Source: Bacteroidetes bacterium UBA4009
Lineage (GTDB): Bacteria; Bacteroidota; Bacteroidia; NS11-12g; UBA9320
Length of the DNA stretch: 17,635 nucleotides
NCBI GenBank assembly: GCA_002384205.1
Contig: DGBH01000116.1
Span: 914-18,548 of the forward strand
Reading direction: 5' to 3'
Shown piece after piece: positions 1 to 6,609 of this stretch. Positions within the stretch are counted from its first letter, which is position 1; every line of letters starts with the position of its first letter. A model generated the notes under the pieces. It saw only the letters and a program-made list of their open reading frames with translations. It did no database searches and had not been told where the DNA came from. The translations under genes were made by a program, and so were the position numbers.

Positions 1-219
1 ATGAATAAGAACCCATTTGAAATTCGTGCAGAAATGCTCCAACTTGCAAAAGAATACATGGATCAGCAATACCATATGAACATCCAGTTTGCTGAAAATA
101 TGGTAGCTCAAGGCAAGAAAACTGTTGAAGATATTCAGAGTACTTACAAAATGTACAGCATGGAAGAGTTGATGGAAAAAGCTAAAGAAATGTATAGCTT
201 TGTATCCAAAAAAGATTAA
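1..219 (+). CDS. Small conserved-looking phage protein, function unknown
   Basis: A 72-residue, highly charged and probably all-helical protein, with methionine-rich amphipathic stretches (QLAKEYMDQQY near residue 14, MEELMEKAKEM near 54) and no signal peptide or membrane segment. The reading frame begins with ATG at the very first base, so the upstream ribosome binding site is not visible and the true start could lie further left; the opening MNKNPFEIR does read like a natural N-terminus. It lies next to late structural genes but is convergent to them, and a hairpin terminator follows its stop directly. I recall similar short proteins in marine T4-like phages but know no function for them. 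The coding call is reasonably firm; the role is unknown. Confidence 0.7.
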   Translation: MNKNPFEIRAEMLQLAKEYMDQQYHMNIQFAENMVAQGKKTVEDIQSTYKMYSMEELMEKAKEMYSFVSKKD

Positions 220-221
220 AG

Positions 222-249
222 AAAAGGGAGCTTAATTGCTCCCTTTTTT
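222..249. terminator. Bidirectional Rho-independent terminator between convergent genes
   Basis: AAAAGGGAGC (222-231), a six-base loop TTAATT (232-237) and GCTCCCTTTT (238-247) form a perfect 10-bp stem. On the + strand the stem is followed by a T run (244-249) that ends the small gene's transcript. Read from the - strand, the complementary T run (opposite 222-225) serves the tape measure transcript. The tape measure stop codon occupies 248-250, directly against the hairpin, so no separate 3' untranslated region exists on that side. Confidence 0.88.
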
Positions 250-2116
250 ATGAAAAAGCGCCAGTCATCCCGTAAGCAAGGAGTGATGGGCCACCATTAC
301 TATTAGAGCCACCATTAAACGCTATCTGTGAAACACTGTCTCCACCTTTAGTTATATATGTAGGAGAAGGAGCAATAGTCGGTGCGTTAATAATAGTAGT
401 ACCACCACCTAAGCCTCCAATACTCGATAATCTATCTGCCATAGCTCCTCTAGAGCCTGCCCCACCACCAAACAACTTATTTAATAATTGCCCTTGTGGG
501 CTGTCGAACGGAACAACAGCTTCTTTACCATGAAGCATAGCAAGTTGCCCTGCGCCAAAGTCTTTAAATCCGCCAGTACCAGCCATAAACTGGTTATCAA
601 CAAATTCATTCCATTTTTCTCTAGCAGCGCCTTGTTCTTTCCAAGGTACTAGAGGAATAACCCTGTTTGGATCTGTTTTATCTACCAAATAAGAATCAAT
701 TTCGCTTTTTGCTGCTCTGTTAACGAAATCTTCTTTGCTACCCCAAAATAATTTATCTAACCAATTGCCCTCGTCGTATTGTTTTCCGAGTAGATCTTTT
801 AGGATTTGCATGTTTGAGGTATCACCATTATCCATATATTGTCTAATGATAGCACCAATGCCAGCTTTCATTTCTTCTCTTGGCTTTGCCATACCAAACT
901 GCTGATCTTTTAATTGCAGCGCTAAAGCATCTTGCACGGCTTTAGCAGACTCTAGCATAATCTGTTTAGCGCCGTCTGAAGAAGCAGTTCTAATTCTATC
1001 CATCATGTCGTCATAAAGATCTGCTAAGTTTTGTCTTTCTTCTTCACTTAATGCTTCACCAGTCATGGCTTTTGTGATTATATCAGCTTCCTGGTTGTAT
1101 CTTGCTATTACTTCCGCTTCTTTCTTTTGGTTTGCTTCATTTATGTAATTTGATACTGTTGTAGCCATAGCAATACCGCCACCGATAATAGCACCTGCGA
1201 TAGCGCCGGCTGGTCCAAAGAAAGATCCTATATAAGCACCAGTAGCAATTCCTGCCGCTAAAGATCCGCCAGCTTTTAAATAATCTCCGTAAGGTTTAGT
1301 TTCCCAACCTTCTGGTAACGTTTGATCAGCTAAATATTTAACTGCTTCATCACCAAACATAAGAGCAAGCCCAACAACGCCACCGGCCATCTTCAGTTTT
1401 AGTCTAGACATGCCCTTTTTACCTGGATCGGCACCACCGCCGCTAGCTGCCTCTTTTCCTGCCCCAAAAATACCACCAATCCCACCTGCCGCCAACCCCA
1501 GACCAAAAATAGATAAAGGATTGCTTATAAACTCACTGACTTTAGTAACAACATTGCCAAAGAAAGTAGTGATTGTTGACAGATCAGCAGCTAATTCTTT
1601 TCCATCTGCTACAACGTCCTTAATCACAACACCGAATTCGTTCATGTCTTTAAACACAGATTCAGGAACACCCATATCTACCATTAGATTTTTAAAGCCA
1701 CCAGCTTCGTCTATCATACCTTTTACAAGATTGTATCCAACAAACGCTCCAGCACCCATTGCTGCAATATTTTTCATACTAAGCGCAGACGCTATTTTGT
1801 CGCCAGTTTTATTACCAACATCTTTTAGTGGTGTTTGGCGTTTATCATCATCAGTTTGGTTAGCAAGAGGCGTTTGTATTTCTGCGAACTGCTCATTAGT
1901 TCTGAGTCTTTCTTGGGCTGATTCAGCTAAACCTAGCTGAGTACGCATCATGTTTGTCTGTTCTAATATGTTATTTGAAATAGCAGTAAACACGTTTCCG
2001 AACTTACTCAATTCTATTTTCACAGAACGAATTGAGTTAGTCCCGCTATTTCTATTGAGATCACCTTCGGCTGTTAGCCTGTCGATAATTGCCTGTGTTT
2101 CTAATGATATCGCCAT
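248..2116 (-). CDS. Tail tape measure protein (gp29-like)
   Basis: A 622-residue protein at the end of the leftward tail block. It would extend through the tail tube lumen, set tail length and be ejected with the DNA. The N-terminus (about residues 1-100) is polar and helical. Several Gly/Ala-rich hydrophobic segments lie near residues 110-140, 200-230, 242-265 and 285-327, as is common in tape measures that contact the host membrane. The C-terminal motif GGFKDFGAGQLAMLHGKEAV, followed by VPFDSP, is a hallmark of phage tape measure C-termini. T4 gp29 is 590 residues, so the predicted tail is similar in length to that of T4. The start ATG at 2116 lies 6 bases after the end of the frameshifted chaperone frame, with a weak AAGG upstream, so translation is probably coupled. 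The role is firm; homology to gp29 itself rests on position and size. Confidence 0.85.
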   Translation of the reverse strand: MAISLETQAIIDRLTAEGDLNRNSGTNSIRSVKIELSKFGNVFTAISNNILEQTNMMRTQLGLAESAQERLRTNEQFAEIQTPLANQTDDDKRQTPLKDVGNKTGDKIASALSMKNIAAMGAGAFVGYNLVKGMIDEAGGFKNLMVDMGVPESVFKDMNEFGVVIKDVVADGKELAADLSTITTFFGNVVTKVSEFISNPLSIFGLGLAAGGIGGIFGAGKEAASGGGADPGKKGMSRLKLKMAGGVVGLALMFGDEAVKYLADQTLPEGWETKPYGDYLKAGGSLAAGIATGAYIGSFFGPAGAIAGAIIGGGIAMATTVSNYINEANQKKEAEVIARYNQEADIITKAMTGEALSEEERQNLADLYDDMMDRIRTASSDGAKQIMLESAKAVQDALALQLKDQQFGMAKPREEMKAGIGAIIRQYMDNGDTSNMQILKDLLGKQYDEGNWLDKLFWGSKEDFVNRAAKSEIDSYLVDKTDPNRVIPLVPWKEQGAAREKWNEFVDNQFMAGTGGFKDFGAGQLAMLHGKEAVVPFDSPQGQLLNKLFGGGAGSRGAMADRLSSIGGLGGGTTIINAPTIAPSPTYITKGGDSVSQIAFNGGSNSNGGPSLLAYGMTGAFS

Positions 2117-2122
2117 TTACTT

Positions 2123-2991
2123 CTAACCTTTTTCTGCGTTTTGCTTTTCTATAAATTCAACTAACATTCCAAAGTAAATATCTCTTTCGTACGGAATCAA
2201 ACTTTCAATTTCATTTATAGAGTATTTGTGATGCTGTGCCATCGCGAATATCATTTTGTAATATTCAGATAAATTAGTATGACACAGCGCTAAGTAAAAA
2301 AACTTCGCATTCCTTCTACTACAAACACTTGTTCTTTACCTTCACTATTTGTATAAGGCATTTCGTGTCTTAGTTTCGGCATTGTTTCGAAAAACTTTTG
2401 TATTTGTTTAATAATAGTACCGTCAAGCCCATCCATAAATGCATCAATATCATTATTACTATAATCTGAAAACTTATGTACTTCATCTTCTGAAGCTAAC
2501 TTATCTAAACATGTAACCATCATTAAGTAGTTTAATAATGGGTCGTTTGAATCTGTTTGCACAATTTGCAGAAACTGATCAATAGTTGGATACTTTAAAT
2601 ATAATGTGTAATCGTCGTTTACTTTAATTTCATTACTATGTCCTGGATAATGAGTTAAAGTAATAGTATCTAGATCTAAGCTTAGTTTAATATCTTCTTC
2701 AGTATCAGGATCTTTAATATTAAATCCAATATTATTATCAACTGATTTAGATCTTAAAATAAGAAGAACATATTCTAAATCAAACATTGGCAAATCTGCC
2801 ACATCTTTATCGATTAAACAATTGTTAACAATCTGCTTAGAAGCTAATACTTCTTGTGTAGCATCTTTTGATTCTTGCGCTACTAAAAGAATCTTTTCTT
2901 CTTTAACTGTAAACGGTCTATATTTAACTTTTTCGCCAGATGACGGTAATTCCAATTCAAAAATCGGTAAATCAATCTTAGGTAAAGCCAT
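2123..2991 (-). CDS. gp26-type chaperone extended by -1 frameshift (fusion product)
   Basis: Predicted 289-residue product made if ribosomes slip back one base on T_TTT_TTT (2302-2296) near the end of the gp26-type gene. The first 232 residues are shared with the short form. The -1 frame then adds 57 residues beginning YLALCHTNLSEYYK and ending IEKQNAEKG, stopping at TAG 2125-2123. The extension is helical and contains PYERDIYFGMLVEFIEKQN, coding-like in composition and similar in style to tail-chaperone extensions. Without frameshifting, 2123-2289 would be an otherwise unexplained non-coding gap in a densely packed operon. An ATG exists in this frame at 2254, but no Shine-Dalgarno precedes it. 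By analogy with lambda G/GT, the minor fusion would bind the tape measure encoded next. T4 gene 51 follows gene 26 in the same relative place; homology of this extension to gp51 is unproven. Confidence 0.72.
2290..2991 (-). CDS. 26: gp26-type baseplate hub / tail assembly protein, short form
   Basis: A 233-residue protein resembling the T4 baseplate assembly family (gp26 type, Pfam T4_baseplate), recognised from the N-terminus: IDLPIFELELPSSGEKVKY followed by RPFTVKEEKILL. T4 gp26 is 208 residues. It is acidic, with no membrane segment. The start at 2991 is preceded by GGAG (complement of 3001-3004), about ten bases upstream. It lies directly before the tape measure gene, the position of tail-assembly chaperones in most long-tailed phages. 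The zero-frame protein ends RSFFT at TAG 2292-2290, immediately after a seven-T slippery run, so most ribosomes probably make this short form and a minority the fusion. The family assignment is by pattern recall, not a search. Confidence 0.82.
   Translation of the reverse strand: MALPKIDLPIFELELPSSGEKVKYRPFTVKEEKILLVAQESKDATQEVLASKQIVNNCLIDKDVADLPMFDLEYVLLILRSKSVDNNIGFNIKDPDTEEDIKLSLDLDTITLTHYPGHSNEIKVNDDYTLYLKYPTIDQFLQIVQTDSNDPLLNYLMMVTCLDKLASEDEVHKFSDYSNNDIDAFMDGLDGTIIKQIQKFFETMPKLRHEMPYTNSEGKEQVFVVEGMRSFFT
2296..2317 (-). promoter_or_regulatory. Programmed -1 ribosomal frameshift site
   Basis: Read on the - strand, zero-frame codons are CGA AGT TTT TTT ACT TAG. The last T of AGT plus the two TTT codons form T TTT TTT, a canonical X_XXY_YYZ heptamer (2302-2296) that allows both tRNAs to re-pair in the -1 frame. 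A Shine-Dalgarno-like AGAAGGA (2317-2311) ends 8 bases upstream of the heptamer, near the position where such elements stimulate -1 slippage, and the zero-frame stop lies one codon after it. I see no strong downstream hairpin or pseudoknot. The run of seven T could also allow transcriptional slippage. Confidence 0.72.
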
Positions 2992-3005
2992 AATTTATTT
3001 CTCCA

Positions 3006-3767
3006 TTATTTAAAAAAGTCATTAATTCTGCCAATTTTGTTACTGACAGTTGTATATTTGTTCACAGCGTCTTGTACAGATCGTGGTACTATACTTTGAC
3101 CAATTAACTGGCCAACTGCGCCAAGCTGATTGATCAGTCCTAATATACCGTTTCCTCTACCAAACCTCGCAGAAGGCGACCCAATCTGTTCTCCACTAAA
3201 CTGAATTCTGTCATATTGAAAGCTTACTGGTAATACAGAGAATGAATCATTATTTTCCCAAGCCAAGTCAACGTCACCGAGTGCTAAAGGCCATGCACCA
3301 TCTAGAATAACTTCGTAATACTGCCCTGACTGTTCGTAGTTAGTAGAATATTGTCTAATTGCAATACGACAAGCGTAGTCATCTTTATATCCAACTTCAT
3401 ATGGAAGTTTACCGTTGACTTCAGAAAAAGCGCCGCCTTGTGTGCCAAAGTTAATTACGTTCTGCGCCCAAGAATGAAAGAAAGATAAAACTTGATGATC
3501 AGAGTCAAGCATAAAAATTGCTTGTACTGGTTCTATGTTGACCGTCATTGGCATCATTTTGTTTTTTTGACCAACCGCTTCGTAGTTTGCTGCGGTAAAA
3601 GTCATGCCAGGAATAGCAGCGTTTTTGCAGAAAAAGATAAGATCACGAGAGTTTGCCCGTGACTTAACATTGTTTGGTCGTGTTATCTGGACTTCAAACA
3701 GCGATCCGCGCGATGGGCCACCGAACCAGTCCATCTGCGATTTAAATTCGTTTATTCTAAACGCCAT
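3006..3767 (-). CDS. 54: gp54-like baseplate tail tube initiator
   Basis: A 253-residue protein of the tail-tube superfamily (gp19/gp48/gp54 fold). Visible features are the N-terminal RGSLFEVQITRPNNVKS strand, a CKNAAIPGM segment near residue 47 typical of tube proteins, the MPMTVNIEPVQAIFMLDSD stretch, and the late ENNDSFSVLPVSFQYDRIQF strand near residues 170-190. The last 60 residues form a low-complexity tail (GNGILGLINQLGAVGQLIGQ). T4 gp54 is 320 residues and gp19 is 163, so size favours the initiator over the bulk tube subunit, and the neighbouring baseplate genes agree. In T4, gp54 binds gp48 on the dome of the baseplate and starts tube polymerisation. The start at 3767 follows AGAGGA within the end of the preceding gene. 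A tube-like paralog other than gp54 remains possible. Confidence 0.68.
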   Translation of the reverse strand: MAFRINEFKSQMDWFGGPSRGSLFEVQITRPNNVKSRANSRDLIFFCKNAAIPGMTFTAANYEAVGQKNKMMPMTVNIEPVQAIFMLDSDHQVLSFFHSWAQNVINFGTQGGAFSEVNGKLPYEVGYKDDYACRIAIRQYSTNYEQSGQYYEVILDGAWPLALGDVDLAWENNDSFSVLPVSFQYDRIQFSGEQIGSPSARFGRGNGILGLINQLGAVGQLIGQSIVPRSVQDAVNKYTTVSNKIGRINDFFK

Positions 3768-3769
3768 TA

Positions 3770-4390
3770 TTATCCTCTTACGATTTTTCTAGAATCGGCA
3801 TATACTTGTGTTGCGGTGGCTCCAACAAACTTCTGCATTGGTAAGAACAAAGCTATATCCCATTCAGCAGGATTTATATACGCTGGCTTTGATCTTACGT
3901 GTACACTCAAATAATGTTTAATACAAGGCTGAAATTCTTTGAATTTTGTAGCGCTGTTTAAAATCTTATATGAAGCTGTTAGCTTAGTAGTTTCGTCGAA
4001 GTTCTTGTTATTTAATACAGTGTATAAAGCGTCCATTAGTTTTGCTCTTAAAATCGGCGGCAAATAATGCATGTTAATTCCAAGAAACCCACCTTTAGCT
4101 TTATTTATCGGAAATATAAGTGGAAACCTATCATAATATGGTAAAGTATCTTTATGTTTAGGATCGTATGCAAATAGATACATATTACCCATAGCAAACC
4201 TATTATCTTGACGCCGTTCGTTGTCACTGTTTATTTCTTTAATGAGCTTGTCACCGGCAGATCTATTTCGTTGTGTACGGCTAACATTCTTAGCTTGATC
4301 ACGATACCATTCTCTTGCAGCATCAGTACGCGCTGGAGCGTTTCCAGATCTAATACCTCTGAGGAGGATTTCGTCAAATATAGCTACCAT
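3770..4390 (-). CDS. Probable gp2-like DNA end protector protein
   Basis: A 206-residue basic protein. The N-terminal 65 residues are rich in Arg, Lys and Asn and look helical or disordered. A compact conserved-looking core follows: GNMYLFAYDPKHKDTLPYYD near residue 68, then FPLIFPINKAKGGFLGINMH, then YLPPILRAKLMDALY. I associate this pattern with proteins annotated as DNA end protector (T4 gp2) in T4-like phages, which attach to the packaged DNA end and guard it from host RecBCD. That recall is unverified. Context agrees: the gene follows gp4 directly (its ATG abuts the gp4 stop), and genes 2 and 4 are neighbours in T4. The N-terminal basic arm fits DNA binding. T4 gp2 is longer, at about 274 residues. 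An AGGA-type ribosome site overlaps the gp4 end. Confidence 0.55.
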   Translation of the reverse strand: MVAIFDEILLRGIRSGNAPARTDAAREWYRDQAKNVSRTQRNRSAGDKLIKEINSDNERRQDNRFAMGNMYLFAYDPKHKDTLPYYDRFPLIFPINKAKGGFLGINMHYLPPILRAKLMDALYTVLNNKNFDETTKLTASYKILNSATKFKEFQPCIKHYLSVHVRSKPAYINPAEWDIALFLPMQKFVGATATQVYADSRKIVRG

Positions 4391-4855
4391 TTACTTTATT
4401 CCTAATTGGTCTTCTGTATAAATCTGGAAATCCCACCCACGAGATCTACAAAATGCTGTAGCGGCTTTCCACTTTGCTTCGTTGATACCCCAAGTTTTAA
4501 CTTCATTCAAGTAAGCTCTTGATATTCTGCCTTTTGGTGTACTCTTCTTATTTATATCAGGTGGCCTAGTTTGGTATTTCGGTTTAATCTCAATCATAAG
4601 TGTTTTTTCGCCACCACCTTTAGATACTGGTACTCTACTATGCACAATGACATCTGGATAATATCTGTGTCGCTTTCCATCTATTGGAGAATAGTACGGC
4701 ACAACTACTTCTTCAGATTGCCACCAAATAACATCAGGATGAATATCTACATATCTAAAAAACTTAAATTCCCACATAGAACGATAAATAATCTTGGTAG
4801 GGTCACCTTTGTATTTACTCGGATTCTTAGGTTTAAACCTGCCACTATATGCCAT
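4391..4855 (-). CDS. 4: gp4-like head completion protein, TnsA/PD-(D/E)XK-type nuclease fold
   Basis: A 154-residue protein close in length and sequence to T4 gp4 (about 150 residues; also called gp50), a head completion protein needed to join filled heads to tails. The N-terminus MAYSGRFKPKNPSKYKGDP matches the gp4 pattern almost word for word, followed by YRSMWEFKFF. Nuclease-like residues are in the order and spacing of the PD-(D/E)XK fold: E29, D68 (in YYPDVIV), E89 and K91 (in IEIKPK). The catalytic set therefore looks intact, suggesting an active endonuclease, perhaps trimming DNA at packaging. It is the first gene of the leftward block, with its start about 40 bases from the - strand late-promoter element. 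Confidence 0.87.
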   Translation of the reverse strand: MAYSGRFKPKNPSKYKGDPTKIIYRSMWEFKFFRYVDIHPDVIWWQSEEVVVPYYSPIDGKRHRYYPDVIVHSRVPVSKGGGEKTLMIEIKPKYQTRPPDINKKSTPKGRISRAYLNEVKTWGINEAKWKAATAFCRSRGWDFQIYTEDQLGIK

Positions 4856-4875
4856 CAGTACACATCACCTTTTGT

Positions 4876-4883
4876 TATAAATA
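4876..4883 (+). promoter_or_regulatory. T4-type late promoter (-10) for the rightward baseplate block
   Basis: Exact TATAAATA, the T4 late-promoter consensus recognised by the phage sigma gp55 with the gp45 clamp. The expected transcription start is about six bases downstream, near 4889, giving a leader of about 36 bases to the gp48 start at 4925. It lies in the only divergent intergenic gap of the window. An 8-base AT-only match is not rare in AT-rich DNA, so the support comes from location and from the mirrored partner. Confidence 0.7.
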
Positions 4884-4895
4884 GAAATAATAGAT

Positions 4896-4903
4896 TATTT
4901 ATA
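4896..4903 (-). promoter_or_regulatory. T4-type late promoter (-10) for the leftward head/tail block
   Basis: The + strand reads TATTTATA, so the - strand carries exact TATAAATA. The expected start is near 4890, giving a leader of about 35 bases to the gp4-like start at 4855. It faces the + strand element 12 bases away, so each -10 box lies in the early transcribed region of the opposite unit. Confidence 0.68.
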
Positions 4904-4924
4904 AATCACAAGGTAGTATCAATT

Positions 4925-5977
4925 ATGGCTGGAAATAGACCAGAACAAGCTATAGCAGCTGCTGAATTAGCATCTTCTCAGGATGGAGCTTTCATAAGAT
5001 TCCCTGATAAGCCGTACCCGCATAGTATGCTTTTAGTATTTGAAGAATACGATTATGGCGGTTTCGCTGGCGCGTATGGTTCTAAGCTTACTGGAGGAGA
5101 AGATGGTCAAAAAGGCTGGGGATTAGAAAACCAAAATAGACAAAGCGGCATTTCATTGCGTAGTACAAAATCTATAGAGTTGCCTTTTCCAAGACAATTA
5201 CAAGACGCAACTACGCTGATTTATAACGATATGAAGCAAAATCCTTTAATAGAGGGTGCAGCATTAGCGATTAAGAACGCCGGTGGCGATATGAACAAGC
5301 TTGGTGATATACCAGCAGGCATACAAAATATAGGCGCATCAATGGCATCGGCGATGTCTGGCAGCGGCGGGTTAGGCTCAGCTATTAGTAGTGCAGCTGG
5401 CGCAATTGCAGGTACTGGTACTGCTGATGCGGCTAGTGCAGCTTTGTTTATGCTGCGGAAATTTTTACCAGATGAATTAGGCCAGTCTGTAAACTTAGCG
5501 ACGGGCCAAACACTTAACCCAAGAGAAACAATAGCCTTTTCAGGTGTTCAACTTAAGACTCATCAGTTTAACTGGGATTTGTATCCTAGTAATAAAGAAG
5601 ATTCTGGAAGAATACAAGACATTATTAAATACATGAAATCATCTGTTTTACCAGTAACAAGAGACATTGGTGTCGATGGCGCGGGTATTGCTAAAGCGTT
5701 TTTACAGTTTCCGCATGTGTGTAAGATATATCTTATTGGTATTGATTCGCAATACTTTATGAAATTTAAACCTGCTATGGTTACTTCTATGACTGTTGAT
5801 TACGGCGCAGGCGGCAATTTAGCTATTATGCAAGGTGGTAGACCAGCCGGTGTTAATATTGCAATCACGCTTCAAGAACTGCAAATCGAAACTGCTGAAG
5901 ACTACGGCCGATCAGATAACACAGTAGAAAAAGGGGTGTTAGCGCCTACTGATCGTACTGAGCAAGAAGGAATTTAA
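4925..5977 (+). CDS. 48: gp48-like baseplate tail tube cap protein
   Basis: A 350-residue protein (T4 gp48 is 364 residues), first gene of the rightward block. gp48 sits on the hub dome, is joined by gp54 and templates the tail tube. Visible parts: an N-terminal segment with IRFPDKPYPHSMLLVFEEYD near residues 20-40, a central Gly/Ala/Ser-rich low-complexity insert (about residues 125-180) that may be flexible, and a C-terminal beta-rich tube-like domain containing the SQYFMKFKPAMVTSMTVDYG segment and the ITLQELQIETAEDYG strand. The latter resembles the closing strands of gp19-fold proteins. The frame is open further upstream, but ATG 4925 is preceded by AAGGTAG and lies downstream of the late promoter, so I chose it. 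Stop and next start are separated by two bases. Confidence 0.75.
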   Translation: MAGNRPEQAIAAAELASSQDGAFIRFPDKPYPHSMLLVFEEYDYGGFAGAYGSKLTGGEDGQKGWGLENQNRQSGISLRSTKSIELPFPRQLQDATTLIYNDMKQNPLIEGAALAIKNAGGDMNKLGDIPAGIQNIGASMASAMSGSGGLGSAISSAAGAIAGTGTADAASAALFMLRKFLPDELGQSVNLATGQTLNPRETIAFSGVQLKTHQFNWDLYPSNKEDSGRIQDIIKYMKSSVLPVTRDIGVDGAGIAKAFLQFPHVCKIYLIGIDSQYFMKFKPAMVTSMTVDYGAGGNLAIMQGGRPAGVNIAITLQELQIETAEDYGRSDNTVEKGVLAPTDRTEQEGI

Positions 5978-5979
5978 TA

Positions 5980-6351
5980 ATGAAATATTTTCAAAACTTT
6001 CCAACAATAGATTATGAAGGTGTACAAGTAAAAGATATTACCCGTAGAAACTCTTTTACCAGTTTTGTTACAGCTAATCCTATGATACATTTGCCGTACA
6101 CAATAAAAGAAGGCTATAAACCTGAAGATGTAGCAAATGCTTATTATGGATCTACTGACTTTACCTGGTTAGTAATGATGTCGAATAACATTATTGATCC
6201 ATATCACCAATGGCCTATGGCTGAAGCAGATTTTAATGCTTATTTAGTAGACAAGTACTCTGAGCAATCCGGAAAAATCGGAGACGAGGTTGTCGAGTGG
6301 ACAAAAGACGATAATGGTGACAATATCATATATTATTACAGAGAGGTTTAA
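5980..6351 (+). CDS. 53: gp53-like baseplate wedge protein with LysM-like domain
   Basis: A 123-residue protein of the gp53 family (T4 gp53 is about 196 residues, so this is a short form). gp53 joins neighbouring wedges around the hub. The recognisable core is YTIKEGYKPEDVANAYYG (residues about 41-58), followed by a TWLVMMSNNIIDPYHQWPM segment: a LysM-like fold with the W-L-V-M-x-x-x-N and DPYxxWP signature of this family. The C-terminal 40 residues are acidic. GAAGGAA at the end of the gp48 gene serves as ribosome site. The gene ends with two stop codons in a row. Confidence 0.85.
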   Translation: MKYFQNFPTIDYEGVQVKDITRRNSFTSFVTANPMIHLPYTIKEGYKPEDVANAYYGSTDFTWLVMMSNNIIDPYHQWPMAEADFNAYLVDKYSEQSGKIGDEVVEWTKDDNGDNIIYYYREV

Positions 6352-6354
6352 TAA

Positions 6355-6609
6355 ATGGCCGTAGATATAATTAAACTAGCACCAGAATCATTCCAAACGA
6401 TTTATCTTCGAAAAGAAGATCGCGTTATTTTGCGTACTGAACAAGGCCGTAAAATTATTATTAAACGTATTATTCCAGACGAATGGAAACCGTGGAAAGT
6501 TTACGATCAAGAGCTTGCAATGAACGAGAATAAAAAAGAAATATTTCTCGTTGACAGAGGATATTTACCTATCATCACTAACGAATTCGCTAGAAAAATA
6601 AGAACATAA
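6355..6609 (+). CDS. Small baseplate-operon protein, function unknown
   Basis: An 84-residue protein that I do not recognise. It looks beta-rich, with alternating hydrophobic and charged strands (FQTIYLRKEDRVILR, GRKIIIKRIIP, KKEIFLVDRGYLPI), consistent with a small barrel or OB/SH3-like fold. It has no signal peptide, membrane segment or cysteine. It lies between gp53 and the gp27-like hub and shares the TAATG overlap with the hub gene, so it is translated in the baseplate operon and is probably a virion or assembly protein. GAGAGG precedes the start at 6355. The coding call is firm; any function is inferred from place only. Confidence 0.75.
   Translation: MAVDIIKLAPESFQTIYLRKEDRVILRTEQGRKIIIKRIIPDEWKPWKVYDQELAMNENKKEIFLVDRGYLPIITNEFARKIRT

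Noticed and set aside
1410..1940. Long open frame on the + strand opposite the tape measure gene
   Set aside because: Pro/Ser/Ala-rich composition typical of an antisense shadow, no ribosome site and no promoter.
2123..2254. Stand-alone 43-residue gene starting at ATG 2254 (- strand) before the tape measure
   Set aside because: No Shine-Dalgarno sequence precedes this ATG, and the open -1 frame extends upstream exactly to the slippery run, so a frameshift extension explains it better.
2296..2302. Simple sequencing error in the seven-T run splitting one gene
   Set aside because: Cannot be excluded without reads, but a frameshift just before the tape measure is a conserved feature of tailed phages and the heptamer is in exact slippery register, so a real programmed site is more likely.
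4549..4556. Third exact TATAAATA on the - strand, inside the gp4-like gene
   Set aside because: It lies in coding sequence (the ATA AAT part of PDINKK), and about four such matches are expected by chance in this AT-rich window. It could serve the gp2-like gene but nothing else supports it.
4571..4924. Upstream extension of the gp48-like frame on the + strand
   Set aside because: It runs antisense through the well-recognised gp4-like gene, and the promoter and AAGGTAG ribosome site both point to ATG 4925.
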